From positions 744,001-808,000 of the forward strand of contig CBDCCU010000009.1 of the NCBI GenBank assembly GCA_965214955.1: DNA of 64,000 nt. Reading direction: 5' to 3'. Below, in pieces: positions 10,125-18,828 of this stretch. Source of the stretch: Aliikangiella sp965214955 (GTDB lineage Bacteria > Pseudomonadota > Gammaproteobacteria > Enterobacterales > Kangiellaceae). Positions within the stretch are counted from its first letter, which is position 1, and every line of letters starts with the position of its first letter. A program made the position numbers and the translations under genes. Under the pieces are notes generated by a model. The model searched no databases and was not told the origin of the DNA. It saw nothing but the letters and a program-made list of their open reading frames with translations.

Positions 10125-10847
10125 ATGAGTTTTCATACGTTAAAAACTGTTGATGTTAAATGCTCTTTGTGCCACTTGCGAAGTGTGTGCATACCAACAC
10201 GGCTAGTTGAGTCTGAATTTGTCCAGTTAGAGCATGTGATAAAAAAGCGCGTTTTACTTAAGCGTGGTCAAAATTTAATTAACGGCGGTGATAAGTTTGA
10301 CGCACTTTATGCTGTGAGTTCTGGTAGCTTCAAAAATGTTAATATTTCTAATGATGGTACTCAGCAAATTACCAACTTTTTCCTACCTGGCGAACTAATT
10401 GGTTTAAATGCAATTTATAACGAACATCATGTTTCACACACGGTTGCTTTAGAAACCTCATCGGTTTGCCGAATTAACTTTGAGCAACTCGAAGACATAA
10501 TGTCAACCCTGCCAAATTTACGCAAAGAAGTATTATCATTAATGAGTCGAGAAATTCGTCAAGAGCAAAGAGCTATTGGTATTATTTCTCATAGAGGAGC
10601 AATCCAAAGAGTGGTTTCTTTTATATTAAACTTATCCGCTCGTTATCGTAAAAATGGAATGTCAGCCAACGCTTTTATTTTACCAATGACCCGCTCAGAT
10701 ATTGGCGATTATTTGGGCTTAGTTACCGAAACAGTTAGTCGCCAGCTGTCTTTATTAGTTGATATGAATGCTATAAAAGTAGAAGGGCGTAGCTTGACTA
10801 TTTTAGATATGCCAAGCCTTGCTGAAATTGTTAGAAACGAAGATTAA
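10125..10847 (+). CDS. fnr: FNR, oxygen-responsive Crp-family regulator
   Basis: Global anaerobic regulator that binds DNA as a dimer when its 4Fe-4S cluster is intact. The N-terminus has CSLCHLRSVC (C-x2-C-x5-C), and a fourth cysteine lies in ETSSVCRINF, matching the cluster ligands of E. coli FNR. A cyclic-nucleotide-like beta barrel follows (YAVSSGSFKN, FFLPGELIG), then a dimerisation helix and a C-terminal HTH with DIGDYLGLVTETVSRQL. The E-x2-S-R signature there predicts recognition of TTGAT half-sites. At 240 residues it is close to the normal 250. No Shine-Dalgarno sequence is evident before the ATG. Convergent with the rlmI-like gene. Confidence 0.95.
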   Translation: MSFHTLKTVDVKCSLCHLRSVCIPTRLVESEFVQLEHVIKKRVLLKRGQNLINGGDKFDALYAVSSGSFKNVNISNDGTQQITNFFLPGELIGLNAIYNEHHVSHTVALETSSVCRINFEQLEDIMSTLPNLRKEVLSLMSREIRQEQRAIGIISHRGAIQRVVSFILNLSARYRKNGMSANAFILPMTRSDIGDYLGLVTETVSRQLSLLVDMNAIKVEGRSLTILDMPSLAEIVRNED

Positions 10848-10852
10848 AGCGG

Positions 10853-12055
10853 TTATCCTGCCGATACCACTCGACAAATAAAACCTTTTATATAGCGTGT
10901 TTCTGCTATTGCAGGATGGATTGGGTGATCTTGTCCTTGGTGGCAAGTTTCAATGATCTGTAGGGTTTTGTCTAAATGTCGGCTTGCTGCTCTTAGCTCG
11001 TTTTCTAGTTCATTGACTTTTAGGTGCATTGAGCAAGAAGCGGCCAATAAAATACCATCTTTATTTAATAAGCGTATTGCCGCCTCAAATACTTTGCGAT
11101 AAGCGCGTAGCCCTTGCTTGTGATCTTTTTTCTTTTTAATAAATGCGGGTGGATCAACAATAACAACGTCAAATTTTTCATCCGCTTGTTTTAACTCTTG
11201 CATCGCGCTAAAGGCATCGCCTTCAACACAGCTAATTTTTTCTGCATTTTGATTAAGCTCGGCATTTTGCTCTAATGCGTCTAAGGCTCTGCCCGAAATA
11301 TCAACACACCAAACTTCATTTGCACCAGCATTGGTCATTTGAATGCCAAAAGCGCCTATATAACTAAAAACATCAAGCACTCTTTTACCTTCAACGTATT
11401 GAGCAATTTGTTTGCGGCTTACACGGTGATCATAAAACCAACCGGTTTTTTGCCCGCTAAAAGGATAAATTTGAAACTGGGTATTATTTTCTTCTATGAC
11501 AATTGACTCAGGGGTTGTGCCAAAGGCTTGTTCAATTTCAGAAGGCAATGATTCGGCTTTACGAGAATTAGCATCGTTTCTTAATAAGATAGACTCTGGT
11601 TTAAAAACTTTTTGTAGCGCGTCGATAATTGGCGTTTTTAATTGCTCCATTCCTGCGGTGGTAATTTGTACCACTAAATGACGGTCAAATCTGTCAACGA
11701 TTAAACCCGGTAAAAGATCGCTCTCGCCATAAATTGCACGATAAAAAGGCTTATTAAAAACTCTTTCTCTCAACGATTTGGCAATATTAAAACGATGCAC
11801 AAAAAAGGAACGATCAATCGGCGACTTGCTATCGCGGTTTAAAATACGACAACAAAGCAAGTTATTCGGATTAATATAACCCACACCAAGCGGCTTGCCA
11901 CCCGCATTTTCAATTTTAACTAGCTCACCTACTTGATAGTTTTTAAGTGCTGAAAATTTAGTGTCAATTTCATTAGAATAAATCCACAGATGACCATTTT
12001 TTATTCGTTTATCTTCGTGAGGGCGCAGACGTAAAACCGAAAGTTGATTAGTCAT
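10853..12055 (-). CDS. rlmI: 23S rRNA (cytosine-C5) methyltransferase, RlmI-like
   Basis: SAM-dependent m5C methyltransferase of 400 residues. The N-terminal PUA-type RNA-binding domain (RLRPHEDKRIKNGHLWIYS) is followed by a central EEHEH-like segment and a Rossmann methyltransferase domain with SAM motif LDVFSYIGAFGI, motif IV VIVDPPAF, and the motif VI-type cysteine in ASCSMHL. In E. coli RlmI methylates C1962 of 23S rRNA; the length and layout match it better than the larger RlmKL. It is convergent with fnr (5-base gap) and 35 bases downstream of the EamA transporter gene on the same strand. Confidence 0.88.
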   Translation of the reverse strand: MTNQLSVLRLRPHEDKRIKNGHLWIYSNEIDTKFSALKNYQVGELVKIENAGGKPLGVGYINPNNLLCCRILNRDSKSPIDRSFFVHRFNIAKSLRERVFNKPFYRAIYGESDLLPGLIVDRFDRHLVVQITTAGMEQLKTPIIDALQKVFKPESILLRNDANSRKAESLPSEIEQAFGTTPESIVIEENNTQFQIYPFSGQKTGWFYDHRVSRKQIAQYVEGKRVLDVFSYIGAFGIQMTNAGANEVWCVDISGRALDALEQNAELNQNAEKISCVEGDAFSAMQELKQADEKFDVVIVDPPAFIKKKKDHKQGLRAYRKVFEAAIRLLNKDGILLAASCSMHLKVNELENELRAASRHLDKTLQIIETCHQGQDHPIHPAIAETRYIKGFICRVVSAG

Positions 12056-12090
12056 AAGTAAAATCTCTTTGTTTGAATGAAAGGTTTTCG

Positions 12091-13014
12091 TTATTGGCGC
12101 TTTTTAGCAACGGCAGTGATCATTGAGCCAACAACCAAAATAACCGCGCCAACCACACTGAGCATATTTAATGGCTCGGCTTGTATATAACTGGGATAAA
12201 AATACTCAGTAATCTGCATAAAAATTAAAGTTAATAGCGGCGTAATGGCCAATACCGCACTCACTCGCGAGGCTTCCCAATGCTCTAATGCTTCAGCAAA
12301 AGCGCCATACGCCACTAACGTGTTGAGACCGCAAAATCCTAGCAATAACCAGCCAATAAGATCTAAATCCAATAAGGTAGTCAGCGTTGAGCCTGGTAGA
12401 AATATCACAATACCACTGAGATAAATAATATACATAATTTGCTCAGAGCGATAAATTTTAAGTAACTGTTTTTGTGCTAAAGCATAAGCCGCCCATAGTA
12501 TTGCCGCTAAAATAATAAGCATTACTCCCCAAAAGTATTCCCCCTTTGCCGATAGAATTTCATCAACTCTTTGGTTAAAAAACAAACCCAGTCCAACACA
12601 GAAAGTAATTAAACCCGTCCATTGCAAGGCTGAAAATTGCTCTTTAAAGATAAAAAGACCACCAATTAATAGCATTAAAGGTGCAAGCTGAATGACTACT
12701 TGTGCGCTTTCGGGGGTAGTTCTTTCTAGCCCTAGCATATAAGTGATATAGTTTGCCGTTAGTCCAATTACCGAAATAATCATTAGTATTAATATAGGTT
12801 TTGGCTTAAGAGGTTTTATTGTTGGTAGGCGCTTACCTACCTTTAAGAATATGCCCAACAATACTGCGGCAATTAAAAAGCGTAACCATGTGATGGTTGT
12901 AGAATCCATATAAACTAACAAACCTTTTAACGCAATTGGTAGCAAACCCCATAGTATTGCGGTTACCAATGATAAAAAAAGTCCATATTTCCAGCGACCA
13001 GTGATTTGATGCAT
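12091..13014 (-). CDS. EamA/DMT-family transporter
   Basis: Integral membrane protein of 307 residues with about ten hydrophobic helices arranged as two EamA repeats. The first begins at LFLSLVTAILWGLLPIALKG, and a glycine-rich segment FCVGLGLFFNQ closes it. The second begins around GVMLIILAAILWAAYALAQK. The repeat and the W-G-L-x-P/W-A-x-Y-A start motifs are typical of drug/metabolite exporters that move amino acids, sugars or purines. The substrate cannot be told. It is transcribed toward rlmI and is divergent from rpmE. Confidence 0.88.
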   Translation of the reverse strand: MHQITGRWKYGLFLSLVTAILWGLLPIALKGLLVYMDSTTITWLRFLIAAVLLGIFLKVGKRLPTIKPLKPKPILILMIISVIGLTANYITYMLGLERTTPESAQVVIQLAPLMLLIGGLFIFKEQFSALQWTGLITFCVGLGLFFNQRVDEILSAKGEYFWGVMLIILAAILWAAYALAQKQLLKIYRSEQIMYIIYLSGIVIFLPGSTLTTLLDLDLIGWLLLGFCGLNTLVAYGAFAEALEHWEASRVSAVLAITPLLTLIFMQITEYFYPSYIQAEPLNMLSVVGAVILVVGSMITAVAKKRQ

Positions 13015-13088
13015 AAGGGGAGTTTAATAGGCTCAACAAAAAAGGGTCGCTATTATTAATGATTTTGCCAACAAAAGCGAACAATAGA

Positions 13089-13117
13089 TTGCAAAGCGTG
13101 GGATTGATCGGTATGAT
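13089..13117 (+). promoter_or_regulatory. Sigma-70 promoter of rpmE with GC-rich discriminator
   Basis: TTGCAA (13089-13094) and TATGAT (13112-13117) are separated by exactly 17 bases. The -10 is followed directly by CGCGCGTCCC. A GC-rich discriminator is the usual mark of rRNA and ribosomal-protein promoters repressed by ppGpp/DksA. Transcription would start near 13124, leaving a leader of about 95 bases before rpmE. Confidence 0.7.
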
Positions 13118-13217
13118 CGCGCGTCCCTTTAATGGGTATGGTGTTTGAGCAGTTAACTTTAGTTTAGGTTTAAGTTGCTGGCTCTTATGGCGATCCCAAC
13201 TAGTAGAGAAATTTAAA

Positions 13218-13433
13218 ATGAAGCAAGATATCCATCCAAAATATGAAGCTATCACAGCCACTTGTAGCTGTGGTAACAAAGTTGAAGTCGGTTCAACTTT
13301 ATGTAAAGACATTAACCTTGATGTTTGCAGCGCGTGTCACCCATTTTACACAGGTCAGCAAAAAATTGTTGATACTGGCGGTCGTGTTGACAGATTCCGT
13401 AAACGCTTTGGTGCACGTTCACTTAAAAAGTAA
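13218..13433 (+). CDS. rpmE: 50S ribosomal protein L31
   Basis: Small protein of the large ribosomal subunit, 71 residues, near the usual 70. It keeps the zinc-ribbon cysteines CSCG (residues 16 and 18) and CSAC (residues 37 and 40), so it is the zinc-containing C+ paralogue rather than the zinc-free YkgM type. The ends MKQDIHPKY and RFRKRFG are characteristic. It is monocistronic, between a strong promoter and an intrinsic terminator. Confidence 0.97.
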   Translation: MKQDIHPKYEAITATCSCGNKVEVGSTLCKDINLDVCSACHPFYTGQQKIVDTGGRVDRFRKRFGARSLKK

Positions 13434-13454
13434 TTGGCTTTTTATAGTGACAAA

Positions 13455-13486
13455 CAAAAAAGACGCTTATTTAGCGTCTTTTTTTT
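13455..13486 (+). terminator. Intrinsic terminator of rpmE
   Basis: Stem AAAAAAGACGC, loop TTATTTA, stem GCGTCTTTTTT, then a T-run. It starts about 20 bases after the rpmE stop codon. Confidence 0.9.
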
Positions 13487-13496
13487 GGTTAAATTT

Positions 13497-13546
13497 TAGG
13501 GGCTGTTGATATTTTATCCCCGTTCTCCTTCAAAATACATGATTCA
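13497..13546 (+). repeat. Degenerate ends of the two dispersed repeat families
   Basis: Two remnants lie side by side. Bases 13497-13516 (starting TAGGGGCTGTTGAT) match about 16 of 20 positions of the terminal repeat of the element at 41501-41778. Bases 13515-13546 match about 27 of 32 positions of the left end of the element at 52784-52976 (core CGTTCT, CTTCAA, CATG). Both appear to be eroded ends without a partner end nearby. Confidence 0.5.
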
Positions 13547-13573
13547 TGATTAAGCAGAGTTTAGTAAAGATAC

Positions 13574-14428
13574 TTAATGTTGAGTGCTATTACCCTGTAG
13601 ACTGCCGCTTAACTTAATATCTATTTCTTTAAACTTAAACTGATCTAAACAAAACTCACAACGTGCCGATATTTCGCCTTTGGTTTGCAATATTTCATTA
13701 ATTTCTTCTTCAGGTAGCAAACAAATTGAGTTAAGCATTTTCTTTTTGCTGCAACCACATTGAAATTTAACTTCTTCAATGCTCATACCCTTAATACTTT
13801 CTTGATGGAATAGGCGGTGTAGTAAAATATCGGTATCAACGGTTAAGCATTCTTCGCTAGTTAAGGTTGATGATAAATATTCTAAATGTTCAAAAGCATC
13901 TTGGCTTGTCATATCAGGTAAGGCTTGCAAGAAAAGTCCGCGCACTTGGGTATGATTATTAAACAGCCAAATTCGAGTTTTTAATTGCTCCGACTGATTA
14001 AAGTACTGCTCAATACATTCTTGAATATTATCACCTTCTAAGGGAACAATACCTTGATAACGCTTGCCTTTTTTCGGTGCAATAGTAATTACCATTTGCC
14101 CACCGCTGGTAATGTCCTTAAATGATAAATTTTCAAAAGTTTCATTATCTTCAAGACGTGCCAAACCTCTAAAACCTAAGTTATGAGTAGTTTGCACAAC
14201 CAGCATTTTAAGCGCGCCTGGAGTTTGAAGCTGCAATGAAATCTGTCCTTCAAACTTAAGCGTTGTTGCCAGTAACACACTTATTGCTGAGCATTGTTGT
14301 AATAGCGTAGCAATTGGCGCAGGGTAGTTATGATCTTTAAGCACTCGCTGAGCTGATGCTGAAAGATCCACAAACTCACCACGAATGCCGTGGGTATCAA
14401 ATATAAAACGATGAATTTTATCGGTCAT
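13574..14428 (-). CDS. hslO: Redox-regulated chaperone Hsp33
   Basis: Cytoplasmic holdase that is activated by oxidation. The 284 residues begin with the N-terminal folding domain (IHRFIFDTHGIRGEFVDLS) and end with the zinc redox switch: Cys223-x-Cys225 and Cys257-x2-Cys260, exactly the C-x-C and C-x2-C spacing of Hsp33. An additional cysteine, Cys235, lies between the pairs. The gene stands alone between rpmE and the divergent ExbB operon. Confidence 0.96.
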   Translation of the reverse strand: MTDKIHRFIFDTHGIRGEFVDLSASAQRVLKDHNYPAPIATLLQQCSAISVLLATTLKFEGQISLQLQTPGALKMLVVQTTHNLGFRGLARLEDNETFENLSFKDITSGGQMVITIAPKKGKRYQGIVPLEGDNIQECIEQYFNQSEQLKTRIWLFNNHTQVRGLFLQALPDMTSQDAFEHLEYLSSTLTSEECLTVDTDILLHRLFHQESIKGMSIEEVKFQCGCSKKKMLNSICLLPEEEINEILQTKGEISARCEFCLDQFKFKEIDIKLSGSLQGNSTQH

Positions 14429-14800
14429 GGTTAATTTTAAAATGATGACTAAGTGGCTTATTATAACCGTTTAAATGTGGTTGAGTATAATAATTAGCAG
14501 AGAGCTTGGTTAATTTAGAGTAAGTTAAACTTATTGAGTTTTAAGCACAAATAATATTGGTCTAAAGCTGATAGTTTTGGTTTACTGCTATGTTAGTTTA
14601 TGGCTCATAGTAAACAATTTGATTGTGTTGTAACCATCTTTGTTTTGTTAGCGTCATATATGAGATTAAAGTTTCTTACAAAACAGTAATACATAACAAG
14701 AAAATATAGACGATAAAGCATATTTCTTATGATTTATGCAAAAGTTAAAATTAAATAAAATAATATATAAAAGTCCAAAACCTGCTGGGGGAGTTTAGTT
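14429..14800. promoter_or_regulatory. AT-rich divergent gap between hslO and the ExbB operon
   Basis: This 372-base gap must hold promoters for both divergent units. It contains an imperfect inverted repeat (14580-14592 with 14606-14615, arms GTTTACT...ATG and CATAGTAAAC) and a strong ribosome site, GGGGGAG, just before the ATG at 14801. I see no gene and no Fur-like box I would defend. Confidence 0.35.
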
Positions 14801-15364
14801 ATGGAGTTATTTATTGAAAAAGGAGGGATCTTTATATGGCCACTTCTTTTTTTTACAATAGTTTGTTTTGCGGCTATCTTAGAAAGAGCTATCTACTGGC
14901 TATACCAGTTTAGTAAGATTAAAAAAAATGAAAGAGAAGAGCTTATTAATGAACAAGCAAGCTTAAAAAACTATATTTCAAGAGATCAAGTTGTTAATTT
15001 AGGGATAGATTTTTTAAGTAATAAACGTTTTAATTCTTATGAGGTCGAATCACTTCTTGGTGAACAAACTATGTCTAGGTTAAAGAACCTTAGACTACTT
15101 GATGTTATAACAACAGCAGGCCCATCTTTGGGTATTCTAGGTACTATCTGGGGAATGATTCAATCATTTAATTTAATTGGAGAAGTTGAAATATTAGATC
15201 CCAAGGTCGCTATGTCTGGAATAGCAGAAGCCTTTATTTCTACAGGAGCAGGCTTGATATTAAGCTTAATTGCCCTTTTAGCGTATAACTACTTTTCGTC
15301 TCTAGCAGAAAAAGAACAAGCTAAAGCAAGAATCTTTTTTAATCAAATAAGGGCGAAAATTTAA
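14801..15364 (+). CDS. MotA/TolQ/ExbB proton-channel family protein
   Basis: Inner-membrane subunit of a proton-motive-force transducer. The 187 residues show three hydrophobic segments: IFIWPLLFFTIVCFAAILER near the N-terminus, TTAGPSLGILGTIWGMIQSF around residue 106, and an AEAFISTGAGLILSLIAL segment near 147. The second and third carry the G-P-x-L-G-x-L-G-T and small-residue patterns that identify ExbB/TolQ. It is followed after three bases by an ExbD homologue and then a TonB homologue, so this is an ExbB-type unit, not TolQ. It drives TonB-dependent transport; the receptor is not in this window. Confidence 0.88.
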   Translation: MELFIEKGGIFIWPLLFFTIVCFAAILERAIYWLYQFSKIKKNEREELINEQASLKNYISRDQVVNLGIDFLSNKRFNSYEVESLLGEQTMSRLKNLRLLDVITTAGPSLGILGTIWGMIQSFNLIGEVEILDPKVAMSGIAEAFISTGAGLILSLIALLAYNYFSSLAEKEQAKARIFFNQIRAKI

Positions 15365-15367
15365 TTT

Positions 15368-15772
15368 ATGTTTAAGAGAAAAGCAAGCAATAAGTCTTCA
15401 AGTCTTTTACCTTTGTTAGATATTATATTTTTAGTATTGTTTATCTTTTTCTATTTATTAATGTTTATGGTTCAACAGCATAAAATTGATATAGCTCTGC
15501 CAGAGTCAATTGTTTCTGTTAATCAGAATAGAACTAGTCTTTCAATCAGTATTGATAAAAATAATCAGGTATATTTTCAATCAGAACAAATTAGTTGGGA
15601 ACAACTCGAAGATAAGATTAGCTCTTTATCCAATCAATCTAAACTAGCTAGTCCTATTATTTTGTTGAGTGCAGATAAAGAAACTAAGCACGATAAATTC
15701 ATTCAAGTTATAAGCTTATTGTCACGGTATAATATTAATGAAATTAACATTGAAACCATCCCTGCTAGATAA
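15368..15772 (+). CDS. ExbD/TolR-family protein
   Basis: Partner of the ExbB homologue in the proton channel. The 134 residues have a short cytoplasmic N-terminus, one transmembrane helix (LLDIIFLVLFIFFYLLMFMV) with the conserved proton-carrying aspartate at residue 18, and a periplasmic domain of the ExbD fold. The TM is unusually rich in Phe and Leu. It starts three bases after exbB, and its last 35 bases overlap the tonB-like gene in another frame, so the three proteins are translationally coupled. Confidence 0.87.
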   Translation: MFKRKASNKSSSLLPLLDIIFLVLFIFFYLLMFMVQQHKIDIALPESIVSVNQNRTSLSISIDKNNQVYFQSEQISWEQLEDKISSLSNQSKLASPIILLSADKETKHDKFIQVISLLSRYNINEINIETIPAR

Positions 15773-16403
15773 CGGGCAATTTAGGACTATTTTATCTTAT
15801 AGTTTGGCTCTCATGTTTATTGCCTTTTTAATATTTAAAAGTGATAAACAGTATCTTAAAGCTGATTTATTTTTTTTGGAAAGCAAACAAAGTCATTTTA
15901 GACCAAGCTCTCAGAGCAGCATTGGTGATACTGTTTTTAACGTAAAACTAGTACACTCAACTAAATTTACTTTAACTTCAAACAAAGCTGACAGAAAAAT
16001 AAAGATCCCAGATAAATCACCAATGAAGGATGCTAAGGAAGTCTTTGATAATATAAAAGTAAGAAAGGTCGAGAGTTCTCAATTAACCAACGCTGCGAGT
16101 AAGGTTCTTGCCAAAATAGATGGAGCTAAAACTGATAGAGATAACAATTTTAATCCTATTGTTTATTTAGCTCCTACTTATCCTCAAGAAGCGATTCAAA
16201 ATGCGATAACTGGTCTTGTTAAAATTGAGTTATTTGTAAATTCAGAAGGAGTAGTAATAGAGTCTAATATTATTCAGTCAAGCGGAAGTCATTTGTTAGA
16301 TAGCTCAGCTTTGAAAGCAGTTAGTTTTTGGTTATTTGAGCCTTTAACTATTAATGATAATGTTAGAAAAGATATATTTGAGTTTTATTTTGAGATTGAA
16401 TAA
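15738..16403 (+). CDS. TonB-family energy transducer
   Basis: Periplasm-spanning protein of 221 residues that would pass energy from ExbBD to outer-membrane receptors. It has an N-terminal anchor (LSYSLALMFIAFLIFKS), a short linker lacking the usual Pro-Glu/Pro-Lys repeats, and a C-terminal TonB domain (PTYPQEAIQNAITGLVKIEL, then DSSALKAVSFWLFEP). The weak proline content of the linker is odd for a canonical TonB and may mean a shorter reach. The ATG lies inside the exbD-like gene. Confidence 0.85.
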   Translation: MKLTLKPSLLDNGQFRTILSYSLALMFIAFLIFKSDKQYLKADLFFLESKQSHFRPSSQSSIGDTVFNVKLVHSTKFTLTSNKADRKIKIPDKSPMKDAKEVFDNIKVRKVESSQLTNAASKVLAKIDGAKTDRDNNFNPIVYLAPTYPQEAIQNAITGLVKIELFVNSEGVVIESNIIQSSGSHLLDSSALKAVSFWLFEPLTINDNVRKDIFEFYFEIE

Positions 16404-16446
16404 ATAAAGACTAAGTAGCTGTATTATTTAGTAACTATCAAAAATA

Positions 16447-16579
16447 TATAACAGCTCTCTTTCAATATACATGATTTAGCAAATCACCTTATTTGGGGCA
16501 TCAATGTGCAGGATTAATTATTTTAATTCAATTTTTTTGACTGGACTGAAAAAAACATATTGAAAGAAAGCGGGGATAG
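16447..16579. repeat. Diverged copy of the 190-bp inverted-repeat element
   Basis: The order of segments follows the element at 52784-52976: a left end (CTCTCTTTCAATATACATGA), a middle with GGGGCATCAATGTGCAGGAT versus GAGGCATTAATGCACAGGAT in the other copy, then ATTCTAATTCAA-like sequence, and a right end (CATATTGAAAGAAAGCGGGG). It fills the gap between the convergent TonB and DUF1338 genes. It encodes nothing. Confidence 0.6.
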
Positions 16580-16609
16580 TCACTAAACCTTAGATGCCCA
16601 ATAGTAAAG

Positions 16610-17443
16610 TTATGCCGCGTGAGAGTTAGTGCTTTCAAAAATTTTATCGGCAGAAGTGGCAATAAAACCTTTAAAGAGTTCGCCATTTTGCATAGGGTGG
16701 CGTAATGCAAATTCATAAAAGCAACTTGGTAATTTGAGTGTTTTGTCTGCGAATACAACATCAATATGATTTGCCATTGTTGAAGATTGCTCTAAATAGG
16801 TGGCTGGTGTGCCTTTAATTTCTCCGCCAGCAGTGTTTAATTTAAAACCATTTTCTTTAACAAATTCATTGACCGCTTCAATGGTTTTAAATTGGGTTAA
16901 ATTGTTAATTGAAACGGTAAAATGATTGGGTCGATAACCAAATACGGCAACCCATGCAGCATATTCACTTTCTTCTAATAAGCGCTCATAAACATCGGAT
17001 ACAACAGTCCAAGGGCGACCAGAATATAAAAATGATTGCTCGCTTACTTTATTTAAGTCAATTTGTGAGGCTAGTTGTTTAATTAAAATTTGCGCTTCGC
17101 GAGAAAATGACTCAACTATTAATTCACTAATAAAAACCAACGGCATGGTTGGGTGGGCATAGTGTTTGGCGCGCAGGTTTTTCTTTTCAAAATGATATTC
17201 TTCAACTTCTTGATAACCGGCTTCAATTAATGGCTTGGCAATATCTTCAACACGAATGCCGGGTAAGCCAAAAGTTCTGAAAGCAACATGATCGTTAACA
17301 ACGTTATTTTTTTGTTCAAAAAGTTGATAAATTTTTAACGCATCGGGGTTCAAGGCAAGATAATCCTGCCACATGTTTTCAAATACTTGCTCTATTGATA
17401 GGTTGGATGTGTTCATAAGACTGCTCATTAAGTAATACGGCAC
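16610..17443 (-). CDS. DUF1338 family, 2-oxoadipate dioxygenase/decarboxylase-like
   Basis: Members of DUF1338 (HglS/YdcJ) are Fe(II) enzymes that convert 2-oxoadipate to 2-hydroxyglutarate in lysine catabolism. This 277-residue protein has the family segments NDHVAFRTFGLPGIRVEDI, LRAKHYAHP and VAVFGYRPNHFTVSIN, which carry the candidate metal-binding histidines (NDHVAF and PNHFTVS). It is shorter than HglS of Pseudomonas (about 460) and belongs to the short branch of the family. The start is uncertain: ATG at 17443, 17428 or 17416 are all in frame with weak ribosome sites. A LysR gene diverges from it. The precise substrate is inferred only from the family. Confidence 0.8.
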   Translation of the reverse strand: MPYYLMSSLMNTSNLSIEQVFENMWQDYLALNPDALKIYQLFEQKNNVVNDHVAFRTFGLPGIRVEDIAKPLIEAGYQEVEEYHFEKKNLRAKHYAHPTMPLVFISELIVESFSREAQILIKQLASQIDLNKVSEQSFLYSGRPWTVVSDVYERLLEESEYAAWVAVFGYRPNHFTVSINNLTQFKTIEAVNEFVKENGFKLNTAGGEIKGTPATYLEQSSTMANHIDVVFADKTLKLPSCFYEFALRHPMQNGELFKGFIATSADKIFESTNSHAA

Positions 17444-17583
17444 GTTAATTACGTGGAACCCGCAGAGTTACTGGAAATTTGGCGCAACTATAGCTTTTTG
17501 CTAGTTAAAGGAATAATATTGATTGTGTATATTTGATATAGGTTTAGCTGATGGCTAGCTAAAAGAAAAAAGTAGAGCATTTT

Positions 17584-18459
17584 ATGGATCTAAGAGAATT
17601 AAGATATTTCGAATCAACCTTTGAATTAGAAAGTATTAGTGCAGCGGCAAAACATTGTTTTGTTTCGCAACCTTCAATTTCTGCGGCTATTCAAAATTTA
17701 GAATATTTTTTAGGTGAGCAATTGTTTGTGCGCCATACTCGTGGTGTTACACCAACCGATGCTGGTCATAGGCTTTATCCATTATCTAAACAATTGACTG
17801 GTCAAGCTCGCTCTATAAAACAATTATTTCAACAAAAATCAGCCATACAACCTTTTAGGCTTGGTGTTGTGCCAGCATTAGGCGCGGCAAGAATGAGCCA
17901 TTTAATGAAAGAAATAATTGATTCAGTTGATGGCTTAGAGCTTACCTTAGTGGATGCAGAAAAAATTGCCTGCGAGGCAAGAATAATTTCTTCCAATATG
18001 GTTAAGCCCGGTGAAATATTTATGCCATTTTGGCGCGACGAGTTTTTAATGGCGCTTCCGCCTGGTCATGCGTTAAGTTATCAATCTGAGTTAGAGCTAG
18101 AAGACTTAGACGGTTTAAATTTTATTTTGCGTAGCCCAAGTTTAGTTACCCGAACTTTAATGCGCCAAATGGAACCTAAAGATATTAAAATGAATATACG
18201 CGCGCGAATAAAAACCGTTGAATATGCGGTTGAACTGGTTGCCGCTGGTGTTGGGGCAGCAATTGTTCCTGATCACCCCAGTTTTTATCAGTCACAGCAA
18301 TTACCACTGTTAAAAATAAAGGGAATGCAGTTTGATAGAATTATTGGTTTAGCTTGGTCGCGAGAAATAGAAATTGATAATGTTCATCAATCGGTTATTG
18401 ATGTTTGTAAAGTTAATAAAATTGATAATTTTAATTTATCGCCTTATGAAATTAAATAA
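17584..18459 (+). CDS. LysR-family transcriptional regulator
   Basis: Regulator of 291 residues with the N-terminal HTH (MDLRELRYFESTFELESISA, CFVSQPSISAAIQNLE) and an effector domain. The effector half is of the shortened subtype: after LTLVDAEK the protein goes straight to EARIISSNMVKPGE and PFWRDEFLMALPPGHAL. It diverges from the DUF1338 gene across 140 bases, the standard LysR-target arrangement, so it probably controls that gene. Ligand unknown. Confidence 0.88.
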   Translation: MDLRELRYFESTFELESISAAAKHCFVSQPSISAAIQNLEYFLGEQLFVRHTRGVTPTDAGHRLYPLSKQLTGQARSIKQLFQQKSAIQPFRLGVVPALGAARMSHLMKEIIDSVDGLELTLVDAEKIACEARIISSNMVKPGEIFMPFWRDEFLMALPPGHALSYQSELELEDLDGLNFILRSPSLVTRTLMRQMEPKDIKMNIRARIKTVEYAVELVAAGVGAAIVPDHPSFYQSQQLPLLKIKGMQFDRIIGLAWSREIEIDNVHQSVIDVCKVNKIDNFNLSPYEIK

Positions 18460-18828
18460 AATTACTAGGCTTAACATGCTAAAAATTAAAAGTTTTTAAA
18501 ATACTTATTTGTTTTGGAAAAAGAACTTTATGTAAGTTACGTTTTGACATTATCTATTTATAACAGTGGTGTTATATTTCTATTTATTGTTAAATCCTAG
18601 ATAAAATAGAACCTTAGCTCTTTTATTAGCGTTAATGCGGAAATATAGTTTGGTATTTGGTTGTATTTAGAGGGGGTAGATAATTATTCTTGTTGCTATA
18701 GATTTCTGAGTCACATACGTCTTCGCTATATTTTTCCGCTTTATTCCGAGCTATTCCGACTTTATTCGAGAGTATCTTATGTTCACATACTATGCTTGTG
18801 ATGTTTAAAATAAACGAGGGATAATGAA
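18460..18828. other. Gene-free gap before the Sel1-repeat gene
   Basis: 369 AT-rich bases with no open frame I would support. The only pattern is TATTCCGA-like units repeated around 18735-18772 (TTATTCCGAGC, TATTCCGACT, TTATTCGAG). The promoter of the following gene must lie here. Confidence 0.3.

Noticed and set aside
12833..13312. A 159-codon frame crossing the EamA gene start and the rpmE promoter
   Set aside because: It overlaps the rpmE promoter, leader and coding region on the other strand and shows no protein-like features.
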